Source of the DNA: Sipunculus nudus | Taxonomy: Eukaryota; Annelida; Sipuncula; Golfingiida; Sipunculidae | Length of the DNA: 64,000 nt | Assembly (NCBI GenBank): GCA_026874595.1 | Contig: CM049320.1 | Location: 6,017,464 to 6,081,463 of the forward strand | Direction of reading: 5' to 3' | In this document: positions 37,601-50,465 of the stretch, piece by piece | How positions within the stretch are numbered: position 1 is the stretch's first letter | How the letters are laid out: every line of letters starts with the position of its first letter | Notes under the pieces: model-generated | Told to the model about the DNA's origin: nothing | What the model saw: only the letters and a program-made list of their open reading frames with translations | Databases searched by the model: none | Made by a program: the position numbers and the translations under genes

Positions 37601-39397
37601 TAAAAATATCAGTTTTGATAACCAAAATACAATTATACCTTTCCAACACACCAAACACAAGAAGACAATACCCTCGCCCCGGATTAAAAATGGCTCAAAA
37701 GACTGTTTCTTTGAATTTTTTTATTTAGGCTTACCTCTTGGTTACCAACCTGGACCTATTGCAGTTGGCTCCACCTGTCTGACACAATCTATATTCAAGC
37801 TCAGCCTATGTAGCAAATAATAAAGTAAACCATGCATTAATCATTGAAGATTTATATGAATTTTACTTGATATCCACTCTCTTTTTTACCTGATTTTATT
37901 CAACTTTAAGTGATGGCTAGGATGGCTAGGGAATAGGTATGACGGATGAACTCTGTATTTTATCCACAGTCCCGCATATGCAGGGCCGAACATGTCACTT
38001 GAATGTAAACTTTAAATCCCTAAATATACCTTAACTAACAAGTTTTATCTTACACAAAACTTATTAGTCATACGTGTCATACGTTACACAAAACTTATTA
38101 GTCATACGTGTTTATATACATAAGTAAAAACTATTTAAGATGAATAAGCTAAGCAAATTTAAGACTCATGGGTAGCCTTATTACTGAAAAAAAGAAACTT
38201 TCTTTTAAACTTAAAATTGAAAGATTTTGATACATAAAATATGTTAGTGGCATTTTTAATGAGCAAATGGGGAAAGTTTTCTTCAAATTATCGATGGTGA
38301 CAGTTGTCTAAACGAGATCTATTATTTTCGTTCGTATAGTATTTGTTTAGGCTGACTGTCAAGGTGTTTACCATCATGTTTTTTTTTCATATAGGTTATA
38401 GAATACAAGCTATTTTACAAGCTAATTTAAAGTTTCAAACACGATTATTAGGGACCTGTTTGCATATGAGGCCTGAATCTACATTTTATGCCCTTTTTTC
38501 TCCCATAAGAATCACCTGTTGGCTAAGTGGCCCATTGGTCTAGTGTCTGGAGCTATCATATTTCTTTGTCTTATTTGATTAATATTATTAAAGAAACAAA
38601 TTGTTAATCTATTGGTATCTATCGATATACAGACCTTTACACATTTACATGCTGTATTGGATCAGGTGATGGAAAAATAGTCTCTTGATGGTATGTATAT
38701 TTATACCCTGAAGACTTGTTAACAATGTATTGGCTTCACCCCTTAGTTTGGCGTCTGGTTCTCTAGCACATTTTAAATGCTAGGCTATAGTTGACTTTAT
38801 TGTTAACTGACTAAACCATACCTGCATAACCAACCTTAGAAAAGCAGACTGTAATCGCAATATGTTAGACATATGTAGTTTTGGTAGCACATGGTCGCAA
38901 ATACAACTTTCTCACAATAATTCTGTCACAACACAGTAAAAAAAAATGTTTAATAGTGGTATCTTGTACATCATTTCAATCTCAGAAAATAGATTAGTTA
39001 TATCTAAATAAACAGCAGTATATACCAGCTTGGATACTATCACAATCGTTAATTTAGTTCTTTTACACTTTTTGCGCTTTATTCACGTTTTTAAACAAAG
39101 TTAAGGTCCTGTATTACTAACATCAGTGAACTATGTCTATAATACATCAATGGTCAATAGGTCAGTATGATCATCGTTTTATATATATTATATATAAATT
39201 TTATATTTAGGATAACTTCAAATCCCTGTTTTTAAAACAGTTGAACAATCTATGAAAAATAATTTAAAGAAAATGGGTAATTTGAAAAAGAAAATGGGGA
39301 AAAAATTATGGATTTTACATGTAGGTCCATACATCAAACAAAAAACAATACATGTAGTAACTTTCACTTTCACTCTCTTTAGAGTAAAATTCATCCT
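37600..39397. repeat. 3' flank of FT2 (array unit A, left part)
   Basis: Alignable with 45840-47417 and 53690-55263, which lie 3' of FT3 and FT4. It differs from both at many positions, whereas those two are nearly identical to each other. No coding frame is conserved among the three copies. Confidence 0.75.
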
Positions 39398-40576
39398 TTA
39401 TCCCATTGTGGCATGCCCTTTAAAATATTCTTCTGGAGTAACACAGTCTTTTGTCCTGTTCCACCATTTATCCAAGTTTTCATACGTTTTATGGAAGTCT
39501 GGCTGCGTATGAAGAAATTCACAAAGGTTACATAGGGAATGGTATTGTGGAAATAATACAGCTTTGTAATATTGTTTCCAATCAAAGTACTGGTTATACA
39601 AAGTTGAATTCGTATCCAGTTCTCTTAAATATGCTGCTAATTCAGAAGGTGATTTATAATCCCTGATGTCGATAAACGAGTGTTCAGGCAAGTATTTCTT
39701 GTAATCAAACCCGCCTAAAACTATGGGTACTATGTTTAGATCCAGTATTTTCCACAATTTCTCTGTTGCATAATCGCTACATAGACTGTTCTCAAATGAA
39801 AGGTAAAATTTATACGTGTTATTTAACATAGAATAGCAGGCAGTTCTGTCCGAACATTTTGACGGGCTACATCCTCCATAAATATCCACGTTTATGTATT
39901 TCTGAAGTTCCATTACGTATTTTCTTCTGTTGCTTTGTGTATGACAGTGACTGACAAACCATGCAATCAGTTTCGTTTTACCCTTCGAGTAATCAAACGG
40001 CACATGATGGATTTCCTCCAACCGTTTCTTTACTAAAGTACCAAATTCAGCTTTAATATCCGAATCATAGCGGTAGGTTTGGGTTAAATTAAACAAACCG
40101 TTAAATTTTTCCATTCTGTCGCTGTGAATTGGTGATTCCATCAGAAAAAATACGAAATACTGCCAGGGAAACCGAAACTTTGGCATTCCAGACGGAGTTT
40201 TCATGTCCCTCATGTGTACAATCACAGCGTGGCTTGTATTGAACTCGGATCGATTATTTGTCGTTTCACATTTAGTGAAAGTGCAGTTATGTTCGAGAAA
40301 GGGTTTTCGTCCAAATCCAAATCCATAATCAGTTTGCGAATAGAAGGAGGTCCAGAAGAGTATTTTTCTTATCTGTTTTTCTGCAACGATTTTGTTTTTG
40401 TATTTATTTGGCATAAACGATCCAAACAACCCATCTACTTTCAATCTTTCGGGTATCAGGTTCAACGATAATTCCTTAATATTTAGTTCTTGCCGAAATA
40501 TATAAAATGTAACTGTCATCATTAAACATCCAAAAACAGCTAAAAGAATAAAACCTCGTTTTGTCGTAGTATCCAT
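39398..40576 (-). CDS. GT10 fucosyltransferase FT2, intact
   Basis: 392 residues in a single coding exon, ATG 40576 to TAA. Anchor at residues 9-27 after MDTTTKRG. GT10 N-terminal region about 115-187 (AVIVHMRDMKTPSG, WQYFVFFLMESP, GLFNLTQTYRYDSDI). Catalytic region about 201-375 with KLIAWFVSHC, YLSFENSLCSDYATEKLW (Phe261-Glu-Asn-Ser), VPIVLG and a C-terminal cysteine-rich end (CNLCEF, DKWWNRTKDC). Predicted function is Golgi alpha-1,3-fucosylation. An in-frame TAA four codons upstream confirms the start. The 3' splice site (ATTTCAG) and the upstream exon-like block at 41292 are both kept, so this copy has its full ancestral 5' region. It differs from FT4 at scattered residues, such as RQELNIKELS for QQELNIQALS. 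Confidence 0.94.
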   Translation of the reverse strand: MDTTTKRGFILLAVFGCLMMTVTFYIFRQELNIKELSLNLIPERLKVDGLFGSFMPNKYKNKIVAEKQIRKILFWTSFYSQTDYGFGFGRKPFLEHNCTFTKCETTNNRSEFNTSHAVIVHMRDMKTPSGMPKFRFPWQYFVFFLMESPIHSDRMEKFNGLFNLTQTYRYDSDIKAEFGTLVKKRLEEIHHVPFDYSKGKTKLIAWFVSHCHTQSNRRKYVMELQKYINVDIYGGCSPSKCSDRTACYSMLNNTYKFYLSFENSLCSDYATEKLWKILDLNIVPIVLGGFDYKKYLPEHSFIDIRDYKSPSELAAYLRELDTNSTLYNQYFDWKQYYKAVLFPQYHSLCNLCEFLHTQPDFHKTYENLDKWWNRTKDCVTPEEYFKGHATMG

Positions 40577-41291
40577 ACTAATGATTTATTCCGCCACGAT
40601 TATCTTGTATTCTGGGACGTCTGAAATATGAAAGTAACGCATATCAGTTTAATAAACTAACCAACATATGTCAGTTGCAGAATTTTTAATATCATATATA
40701 GTTCTTCTACAATATAATAAGACATCGTCCTGGTGTATTTTTTTTCTTTTATTGTACGGGGGAATGGGAAAGTATTATTAAAAAGAGGCACCTCCCTCGA
40801 ACCCATAAAGGTTCTTCAGATTGAACTAAGTGAGGAACCTTTTAAGTTGCCATCTGGAATCTTAAAAGCAAAGTTCTTTCTGAGACCTCAAGTAGGTTCT
40901 TCTTTGTAACCTTCAAGTTTCCAAATGGACTCCTAAAGGTGTATAATACTTAAATACCTGTTCCTATAGATATTTATTCGTGCAAAATAAAGTGATTATT
41001 TGCCTGAAAACATAACATTATCGTAAATAGTTAATATTTGATCAGTTGTATTTAAAATAACTGAAGGATTCATGTGAATTGAATAAAAAATGAAAATGCT
41101 CAGTGTGATGCAAAGAGTACTTCCAATGTAGTTTTATGTCTGATCCAAATGATACATATGTTTGTGAAAATCGTCTGTTTTCTTCTTTAATATTAGAATA
41201 CTGAACTGAATCCAATAGGTCCCCCAGTAGCAATTATAATATTCACGATTACCACAGATCTTGATTTCCAAAATGGGCTGGTGTACGTTAC

Positions 41292-41350
41292 CGTCTCTTG
41301 GCGTTATCAACGCACCGTAGCCGAGGCCGAGGATTTTGCACCTTTATTCC
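41292..41350 (-). other. Probable 5' non-coding exon of FT2
   Basis: Minus-strand '...GTTGATAACGCCAAGAGACG' followed by donor gtaacg, homologous to the block upstream of FT1 (27142). It is missing upstream of FT3 and FT4. Confidence 0.45.
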
Positions 41351-41708
41351 TCAGAAAATGAAGTGACTTTATGACTCTCAGAATCCGTCTGTTAAAGAAG
41401 AAATATAACTCATTATGTAACAGTTTATGTCGTATGCTTACCTTCACATCCTTGCACTTATATGAGAAAAGTTACCAGAAAAAGATCGGATGCCAAAAAT
41501 AATTATACTGGGTCAGTCCTAAAACAACATACGGCGCCTCTAAAGATAATAGTTGATTAATCCATCTGAACACTGAAATGGCCAAACAAATTTTTAAAGC
41601 ATTGTATTTTTTTGATAACTTGAGCAAAACATAATGGTAGGTTAAAAAATCTTGATGTATGAAAAGTTTTTACTGTAAATGTAACTTTAACTTTTAAGTT
41701 ACCGAATA

Positions 41709-41712
<4 letters not shown>

Positions 41713-41760
<48 letters not shown>
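41713..41760. repeat. (TA)n microsatellite, unit A
   Basis: Pure TA run. The equivalent tract in unit B is at 48997-49039. Confidence 0.95.
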
Positions 41761-41765
<5 letters not shown>

Positions 41766-41819
41766 ATATATATATAAAACCGGGAATGTCTGTATTTGGC
41801 CACTACAAAATAAATTAAA

Positions 41820-44800
41820 TGGCTCATCATTTTATATTCCAAAAACACATCCACATGAATGGTCCACTTTTCATGCATGGGTTGTTCACAATCAGACCAG
41901 GTGGCTGAAAAATAGAGAAAGGAAGCAAAATTCTACAGTGCAAAGCTTGTATTCTCAGTCATTAACACTGATAAATCAGATTGTTCTGTGTCTAATGGGT
42001 TATCAGCAGATTGTTGCTCACTGTACACATCTTTGTTGCACGCGCTTCTTTGTACTGACACAAGAAGGCCCCGCGTTATTTATTGTACACCAGAGCAAAC
42101 CAAACTGTATGTGCTTTGAGTGAGCAGTGGTCGGGCGGTTTGATAACTTATGCCGCCTACATGTGAGGCCCTTCTGTCGTTCCCCATTGGGCACTCTATA
42201 TTTTCTTGCTACATAAACCATTACATTTAGTGTCTGTAATGATCTTGCAGATATTTAGTTGAATTTAACTGATTGCAGTATACTTTTTTAAACGCTGCAC
42301 ATGACACAATGAGAAGAGGCCATTCAGTTATATAGTGATATGATGTTTAATGCAAGTATAGTCCTGTTTCAATAAAGCGGAGTTTATATCCTGCATCTGT
42401 TTTCATATATATTTTTCATGTGTAATTGTCTAATACTATGTAATTGTTGCTTCACGTTTCCAGTAAATTGTCATTTATTTGAAATATGAAAAATATATTG
42501 CTTGTTTTCCAACATCAAACCCTGAGATGAATATTAAATACAAATAAAGAATATTTTGTAACTTATATTTCAGTGTGCCATTTCTTTTCCTACTCTGCAT
42601 TTGTTTCATTTTACCTGCCATTATACCTGTGTAATTTTTAATGTGTACCTCATGGTCATACCGATATTCTGTGGTGTCACCAGTCTTGCAGACTAAATTG
42701 ACTGAAAAAGACACAGGCTATTCAACCGTATAAAAGACACTGGATAGTTAAACTTGACGACCATTGCCAAAGGGATTTTAGAAAATAATCATGTTTCTTA
42801 CCTTAAAGTTATTGGATATGCTAAGTGACAACACATGCCGAAGGGCCTCTTCAACTGTACCATCATGCGCAGTCGCAACGTCCGGTTTCCACATAGTTTA
42901 TTTAAAGAAACCTTTTTCATAAAAGGAACTTCGGTGGTGACAATACCGCTAAGACCCCCGAAAAATGGTACAACCCATGGTTGTAATTGGAAACATTCAG
43001 GTTTTGGAAAGAACTTTCAGGAAGTATACACAGCAATCCAACGAAATGTCGGGAAACGTTACAATGACATCTGAATATGCATTTGCTTTTAGCTAACTTC
43101 TGTTACACATTATGACCTATATCTATATATATATGTGTGTGTGTGTATGTGTTTGTAAGTTTATTAAATTAAATAAATTCAAAATTTTCCGTTCGCCCAA
43201 GTATCATACTTTAACAGGCATCAACCAATACAACCCACTCACCTGAAGAGTGCTTTCCAGTGTGCACAAACCCTTTTGCTGGTAGTTAAAATAAAATATT
43301 GATGCTTTATAAATTTGAATCGGCTCTATTACTGTGTAGGTGGGATGTTGCAATACATAATATAAAGCTAAGCCATCACGGTTCGTTCAGGCTTTCGAAC
43401 GAATCCATCTTAAACGGGATGCCATGGCAGAAAACAATTTGAGAGATTTCATGTTCTGCTTTATGTCAGCCCATTTATAATCTCCGACAATGAAGGTAAC
43501 TTTGATATATTTGTGTCTACCTGTCTACAGCTGTTTGTCAATACTTCGTAAAGTTTTCAATGATTGATGACAAACTGTTGATGATATTTTCTTAAATAAT
43601 TGACCAGATGCTAATTTTAATGAAATTAAAACATGGATTAATATTTTAATATAGCTAAATTTCACCTGTGTTTGTGCTGTCCTGTAGTCGTGGCGACTGA
43701 GGACCCGTCTATACACGCTGCTTGAGGAAATGAAAGTATCGCGTGGCCGTGAATGCTTTCGATGGCATTTGCATTTTGATCAATAAAATACATTACTGTT
43801 AACTTCTCGGTATGCATAATAAAAGTAACATAAGAATAAATTACAGCTATATTGCTACTTCTCGCAGAATACTATAAAAATTCCAATCGTTTGGCTATAT
43901 TCGTCCAGAACAATCAAGTATTCATTAATATTTTGTTTTCCAATGGTGCCTAAAACATTTCGATATTTTTCATTTGCCTCGCTTAACGGCAGTTATTCTT
44001 AGGGTCAATGATATATTGTACTTGATGCATGCGCTTTTAAAATATTACCATGCACCGATTGCCAAATAACACTCTTTAACTCTATAACTGTATTTTACTG
44101 ACTGACAAGTCAGAACCGAATGATATGTCAGATGTTAACCAGTCTGCTGACTACTTAGCTTTAATTATCCTCAGTTGAACAAGCTTACTTCTCAAACAAC
44201 CCACTTACTCTTTAGATGTTATCTCTAATTCCATTGTGTTTAAAATGTGATAAACTTGTTTGAAAAAGTATATTATCACTGTAATGTATGGCTCCATTTT
44301 TAATAACAGCGGGCAATCACTGTTATGTAGTTTGAAATATGTCTGGCATTCATTTAATAAGGAAGAGTCGAAATATGTAATGTGTCAAAGTACTCATGAA
44401 AGTTCTCGTTTTTATAAGTAATTTCAAAGTACTCGAGTACTAGTTCCAGGACTTTGGTCATTATGAAGGGGGTACTCGAGTACGTGTACTGAATACTCTA
44501 AAAAGTACTCATGAGTACAAGTTCTTCGAGTGCGAGTACTTATGGACCCAACTCAGTAGGAATGAAATCCTGCGTAGCAGCAAGGGCCCACTACGAACAA
44601 AGACAACATCCTGTTGCAACGATAATACTACCGGTAATTCAAACATTAGGTTACAATTGAAAAATGACCAATTTGTCGGAATTCACAAAAAAAACGAACC
44701 TTACCCCACATTTGTCACAACAGGCATCAGTGCCGTGTCCTTGAATTTGCTGTCAGTCATATAGCACGTGGAAGACATGTTCGTTTGCGGTAAAAAAGCA

Positions 44801-45070
44801 ACAATCATTCAAGAAGATTCATTTAATATGCTGGAATAACATTCATTACTAGTCCTTTTTCTGATATCATTACAATGAGAATAAGTATCTGCTTCCTCGC
44901 ACAATTTTCATTTCCTTATGGATATTACAACTTTTTCCACCATGATATTTCGACAGTCTGTTTGCCAAAAGACCCAAATTGACCCTAGCCGTCAAGTTGA
45001 TGCCCTACAGTAGAAATGGACATATGCACCCGCATATTTTGAAGGCGCATACCTTGTATACATACATATG
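41820..45070. repeat. FT2 5' flank, distal part (unit A), non-coding
   Basis: Matches 49060-52880 closely and 56790-58400 more loosely. Open frames shared by copies (for example 41938-42123) follow DNA identity and show no protein family, so I do not call them genes. It includes a block with AAAGGAACTT and GGAAAGAACTTT (42900-43020), and a truncated AGTACT-rich transposon end (44395-44558). Confidence 0.6.
44395..44558. mobile_element. Truncated copy of the AGTACT-rich MITE (right end only)
   Basis: Contains AAAGTACTCGAGTACTAG, GTACTCGAGTACGTGTACT and the end TATGGACCCAACTCAG. The left end present in unit B (51431) is missing here because about 500 bp is absent after 44083. Confidence 0.65.
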
Positions 45071-45079
45071 TGTTTTTAT

Positions 45080-45493
45080 AGTTCCATTATGTATTGCATT
45101 TTGTGTTTTTTTCACCTGTGCATGACAGTTACTGACAAACGATGCCATCAGTTTTGTTTTACCCTTAGTGTAATCAAATGATACTTGGTGGATTGACTGC
45201 TTTTCTTTCTCAATTAAAATTTAGTGTGAAGCATGGCGATATATCCGGGTAAAAAAAAGCGACCATTATACTGCTGCGCATTGGTGATTCCATCAGACAA
45301 AATTTTCCTTTTTTTTCTCTGAATGGCTTAGACTCTCTGAACACGCCACCTTTTTAATGAATCTATGGGATATTAAGTTTTAGGTTAAAAGCTGAACGGA
45401 CAGATTTTCCTGCAAAATATAAAAGTTTATATCATCACTAAAAATCCAAGAATAATGAAATAAATGAACCGTCTTTTTTATCGTAGTATCCAT
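45080..45493 (-). pseudogene. Fucosyltransferase relic, copy 1
   Basis: Minus strand: starts like a GT10 gene (MDTTIKKTVHLF..., then FYILQQ-like text), lacks the whole middle, then SIHQVSFDYTKGKTKLMASF and SNCHAQV. Stops and frameshifts are present. It shares its lesions with copy 2 at 52.9 kb, so it decayed before the last duplication. Confidence 0.8.
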
Positions 45494-47417
45494 GACAATG
45501 AATATTTTATGACAATGATTATCCTGTATTCTTGTTGGCCTGAAGTATTACTGCATATCAATTTAAGAAACTCAACAATATATGGTTGTAACAAAATAAT
45601 ATAAATATCCTGATGTCTTTTCTTTGTTCACTTAGAATTTATAAGGGGGAATATAATTCACATAAGCGTAAGAAAACGACGTTTTAGCTTTAGCTGCGGT
45701 AAGTCGGAGTTGCGGTAAGTCGGGGTTGGATAATTCCACATCTTGTCATCAGTAACAGTGTACTCCTTCGACAGCGCTTTACTATATACCCGATTTTGCT
45801 GCATACGTTACGCATATGCATCTGTATTTATGGAAGTAATGTTAGAATAAAATGTTTAATTAAACAGGTTTAATAAAACAAAATACAAGAACACCTTTCC
45901 AACGCACCAAACACATGAAAACTAAACCCTCGCCCCCGGGTAAAAATTGCTGAAAGGACTGTTTGTTAGAACCTATCATTTAGGCTAATCTGCTGGTTAC
46001 TAATCTGGACCTATTGCAGTTGGCTGCACCTGAATGACACAATCTATAAAGATATTCAAAATCAACATATGCAGCAAATAATAAACCAATCCATGCATTA
46101 ATTGTTCAAGATTTATATAAATTTTACTTGATATAAACTCTCTTTTTACCTGATTTTGTTAAATCTTTCAGGGATGGCAAGGTGATAGGTATGACGGATG
46201 TACTCTGTATCAGGTGTTTCATTTACAGCCTCACAGAAAGGTGCAAGGCCAAACATGTTTCTTGAATATAAACTGGAAATCACTTAATATACTCTTTTAA
46301 CTAGTAAGTTTTATCTCAAATAAAGCTTATTAGTCATATGTGGTTTATATACAAAAGTAAAAATAATCTAAAATGAAGAAGCCAAGCAAATGTAAGACTA
46401 ATGGTTAGTCCTGTTACTGAATAAAAGGAACGCTTCCGTAAACTCAGAATTGAAAGATTTTGATACATGAATGTGCTACTGGTATTTTAAGGAGCAGGTG
46501 GGCGGGGAGGTTCTTTCAAATTTGCTATGGTGACAGTTTTCTAAATGAGATCTATTATTTTTGGTTCATATAGTAAATTTTAGGGCAGAATGTCAAGGTG
46601 TTTACAATATTGTTACTTGTCATATTGCTTATAGAATAGAAGATACTGTGGCACAATTTAAGGTTTCCTACACGATTAATTGGGACGTATTTGGATATGA
46701 GACCTGACTCTAAATTTTATGCCCTGTTTTCTCCCTTAACAATCATCTGTTGGCAAAGTGGCCCATTGGCCTAGTGTCATGAGTTATTAAATTCCTTTGT
46801 GTGAGTTTATTAATTTTATTAAAAAAAAAAACAAATTGCTAATCCATTGGCATCTATCGATATAAAGACCTTCACTTATTAACATGCTGTATGGTATTTG
46901 GTGACGGGAAATAGTCTATTGATAGTATGAGTTTTTATACCCTGAACAATTATAAACAATGCATGGGCTTCACACCTAAGGCGGATGTCTGGCTCTCTAG
47001 CGCTTATTTTAAATGCTGGCATATAGTTGGTACTACATGGTAGCACATGTGACTCTCTCACTGCAATTCTGTCTGAACACAGTCCAAAAATGTTTAAAAG
47101 TAATTCTTGTACATCGTTTCAAACTCAGAAAATATATTTACAAATAAACAGCAGTATATACCAGTTTGTATAATATTAACATGGCATTGTTACTATACTT
47201 ATTTTACACTTGTTTGCGCTTAATTCGCGTTTTCAACTAAAGTTAAGGTCGTTTATTACTTACATCAGTAAACAATGTCTATAATACATCCAATGCAAAT
47301 CCCTCTTTATAAAACAGTTGAACAATCTAAGATAAAGAATAACAAAAGGTCCGTACATCAAACAAACAAAAAAAATGTGGTAACTTTCACTTTCACTCCC
47401 GTTCATCCTTTCATCCT
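45494..47417. repeat. Spacer and 3' flank of FT3 (unit B, left part)
   Basis: Nearly identical to 53330-55263. A 'gcggtaagtcgg' motif is doubled at 45697-45727. No gene. Confidence 0.7.
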
Positions 47418-48596
47418 TTATTGCATTGCGGCATGCCCTTTAAAATATTGTTTTGGAGTAACACAGTCTCGTTTCCTGTTCCACCATTTATCCAAGTGCT
47501 CATACGTTTTATGGAAGTCTGGCTGCGTATGAAGAAATTCACAGAGGTTACATAGGAAATGGTATTGTTGAGGTGATACAGCTTTGTAATATTGTTTCCA
47601 AACAAAGTACTGGTTATACAAAGTTGCATTCCCATCCAGTTCTCTTAAATATGCTGCTAATTCAGAAGGTGATTTATAATCCCTGATGTCGATGAACGAG
47701 TGGTCAGGCAAGTATTTCTTGTAATCAAACCCGCCTAAAACTATGGGTACTATGTTTAGATCCAGTATTTTCCACAATTTCTCTGTTGCATAATCTCTAC
47801 ATAGACTGTTCTCAAAGGAAAGGTAAAATTTATACGTGTTATTTAACAAGGAATAGCACGCTGATCTGTCTGAACATTTTGATGGGCCACATGCCCCATA
47901 AATATCCACGTTTATATATTTCAGAAGTTTCATTACATATTGTCTTCTATGGCTTTGTGTATTACAGTTACTGACAAACCATGCAATCAGTTTCGTTTTA
48001 CCCTTAGAGTAATCAAATGACATATTATGTATTTCCTCCAACTGTTTCTTTACTAAAGTACCATATTGAGCTTTAACATCCGAATCATAACGGTAAGTTT
48101 GGGTTTAATTAAACAAACCGTTAAATATTCCCATTCTGCCGCTGTGAATTGGTGATTCCATCAGAAAAAATACGAAATACTGCCAAGGAAACCGAAACTT
48201 CGGCATTCCCGACTGAGTTCTTATGTTCCGCATGTGTACAATCACAGCATGGCTTATATTGAACTCGGATCGTTTATTTGTCGTTTCACATTCAGTGAAG
48301 GTGCAGTTATGTCCGAGAAAAGGTTTTCGTCCAAATCCAAATCCATAATCAGTTTGCGAATAGAAAGAGGTCCAGAAGAGTATTTTTCTTATCTGTTTTT
48401 CTGCAACGGTTTTGTTTTTGTATTTATTTGGCATAAACGATCCAAACAACCCATCTACTTTCAATCTTTCGGGTATCAGGTTCAACGATAATGCCTGAAT
48501 ATTTAGTTCTTGCTGAAATATATAAAATGTAACTGTCCTCATTAAACAACCAAAAACAGCTAAAAGAATAAAACCTCGTTTTGTCGTAGTATCCAT
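47418..48596 (-). pseudogene. GT10 fucosyltransferase FT3, one nonsense codon
   Basis: Same length and reading frame as FT2 and FT4, except that codon 164 is TAA (48107-48105) where FT2 and FT4 have TTA (Leu of NLT in GLFNLTQTYR). The remaining 228 codons are open and keep all GT10 signatures, including FYLSFENSLCRDYATEKLW. As it stands, translation yields the anchor and part of the N-terminal domain only. A few other changes distinguish it from FT4: LGHNCTF for LEHNCTF, MKLLKYI for MKLQKYI, KKQLEE for KKRLEE. The coding region is FT4-like while the 5' flank is FT2-like. A very young pseudogene, an allele-specific null or a sequencing error are the options. Confidence 0.88.
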
Positions 48597-48993
48597 ACTA
48601 ATGATTTATTCCGCCACGATTATCTTGTATTCCTGGACGTCTGAAATATGAAAGTAACGCATATCAGTATAATAAACTAACCAACATATGTCAGTTGCAG
48701 ATTTTTTAATATCATACATAGTTCTTCTACAATATAATAAGACATCGTCCTGGTGTATTTTTTTTCTTTTATTTTACGGGGGAATGGGAAAGTATTATTA
48801 CAACGAGGCACCTCCCTCGAACCCATAAAGGTTCTTCAGATTGAACTAAGAGAGGAACCTTTTAAGTTGCCATCTGGAATCAAGCATTGTATTTTTTTGA
48901 TAACTTGAGCAAAACATAATGGTAAGTTAAAAATTCTTGATGTATGAAAAGTTTTTACTGTAAATGTAACTTTCACATTTAAGTTACCGAACA

Positions 48994-48996
<3 letters not shown>

Positions 48997-49039
<43 letters not shown>
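48997..49039. repeat. (TA)n microsatellite, unit B
   Basis: Pure TA run at the position equivalent to 41713-41760. Confidence 0.95.
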
Positions 49040-49043
<4 letters not shown>

Positions 49044-49059
49044 AAACCGGTAATGTCTG

Positions 49060-50431
49060 TATTCGGCCACTACAAAATAATTTAATTGGCTCATCATTTT
49101 ATATTCCAAAAACACATCCACATGAATGGTCCACTTTTCATGCATGGGTTGTTCACAATCAGACCAGGTGGCTGAAAAATAGAGAAAAAAATTCAACAAA
49201 CAAAAGTCTACAGTGCAAAACTTGTGTTCTCAGTCATTAACACTGATAAATCAGGTTGTTCTGTGCCCGATGGGTTATCAGCAGATTGTTGCTCACTGTA
49301 CACATCTTTGTTGCACGCGCTTCTTTGTACTGACACAAGAGGGCCCCGCGTTATTTATTGTACACCAGAGCAAACCAAACTGTCTGTGCTTTGAGTGAGC
49401 AGTGGTCGGGCGGTTTGATAACTTATGCCGCCTACATGTGAGGCCCTCCTGTCGTTCCCCCTTGGGCACTCTATTTTTGCTTGCTACATAAACTATAACA
49501 TTTAGTGTCTGTAATGATCTTGCAGATATTTAGTTGAATTTAACTGATCGCAGATTACGTTATGATTTTTTTAAACGCTGTACATGACACAATGAGAACA
49601 GGCAATTCAGTTATATAGTGATATGATGTTTAATGCAAGTATAGTCCTGTTTCAATAAAGCGGAGTTTATATCCTGCATCTGTTTTTCATATATTAATGT
49701 TTAATATTGAAAGATGTTCATGTGTAATTGTCTAATACTATGTAACTGTTGCTTCACGTTTCCAGTAAATTGTCATTTATATGAAATATGAAAAATATAT
49801 TGCTTGTTTTCCAACATCAAACCCTGAGATGAATATTAGAAACAAATAAAGAATGTTTTGTAACTTATATTTCAGTGTCCCATTCCTTTTCCTACTCTGC
49901 ATTTGTTTCATTTTACCTGCCATTATACCTGTGTAATTTTTAATGTGTACCTCATGGTCATACCGATATACTGTGGCGTCACCAGTCTTGCAGACTAAAT
50001 TGACTGAAATAGACACAGGTTATTCAACCGTATAAAAGACACTGGATAGCTAAACTTGACGACCATTGCCAAAGGGATTTTAGAAAATAATCATGTTTCT
50101 TACCTTAAAGTTATTGGATATGCTAAGTGACAACACATGCCGAAGGGCCTCTTCAACAGTACCATCATGCGCAGTCGCAACGTCCGGTTTCCACATAGTT
50201 TATTTAAAGAAACCTTTCTCATAAAAGGAACTTTGGTGGTGACAATACCGCTAAGACCCCCCCCCCCCCCCAAAAAAAAAGGTAAACCCATGGTTGTAAT
50301 TGGAAACATTCAGGTTTTGGAAAGAACTTTCAGGAAGTATACACAGCAATCCCACGAAATGTCGGGAAACGTTACAATGACATCTGAATATGCATTTGCT
50401 CTTAGCTAACTTCTGTTACACATTATGACCA

Positions 50432-50465
<34 letters not shown>

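Larger units (their letters stand above)
40600..48600. repeat. Tandem duplication block 1 (start codon of FT2 to start codon of FT3)
   Basis: This block (FT2 5' flank, FT relic, FT3 3' flank, FT3 coding region) aligns with 48600-56445 almost throughout. Apart from one segment missing from each copy, the two look nearly identical by eye. The duplicated unit thus runs from start codon to start codon. Confidence 0.85.

Noticed and set aside
38520-38545. tRNA box-A-like TGGCCCATTGG (also at 46758 and 54606)
   Set aside because: No box B or cloverleaf follows; the three copies simply reflect the array duplication.
41938-42123. 61-codon frame conserved in units A and B
   Set aside because: Conservation follows overall DNA identity, the frame is lost in unit C, and the protein has no motif.
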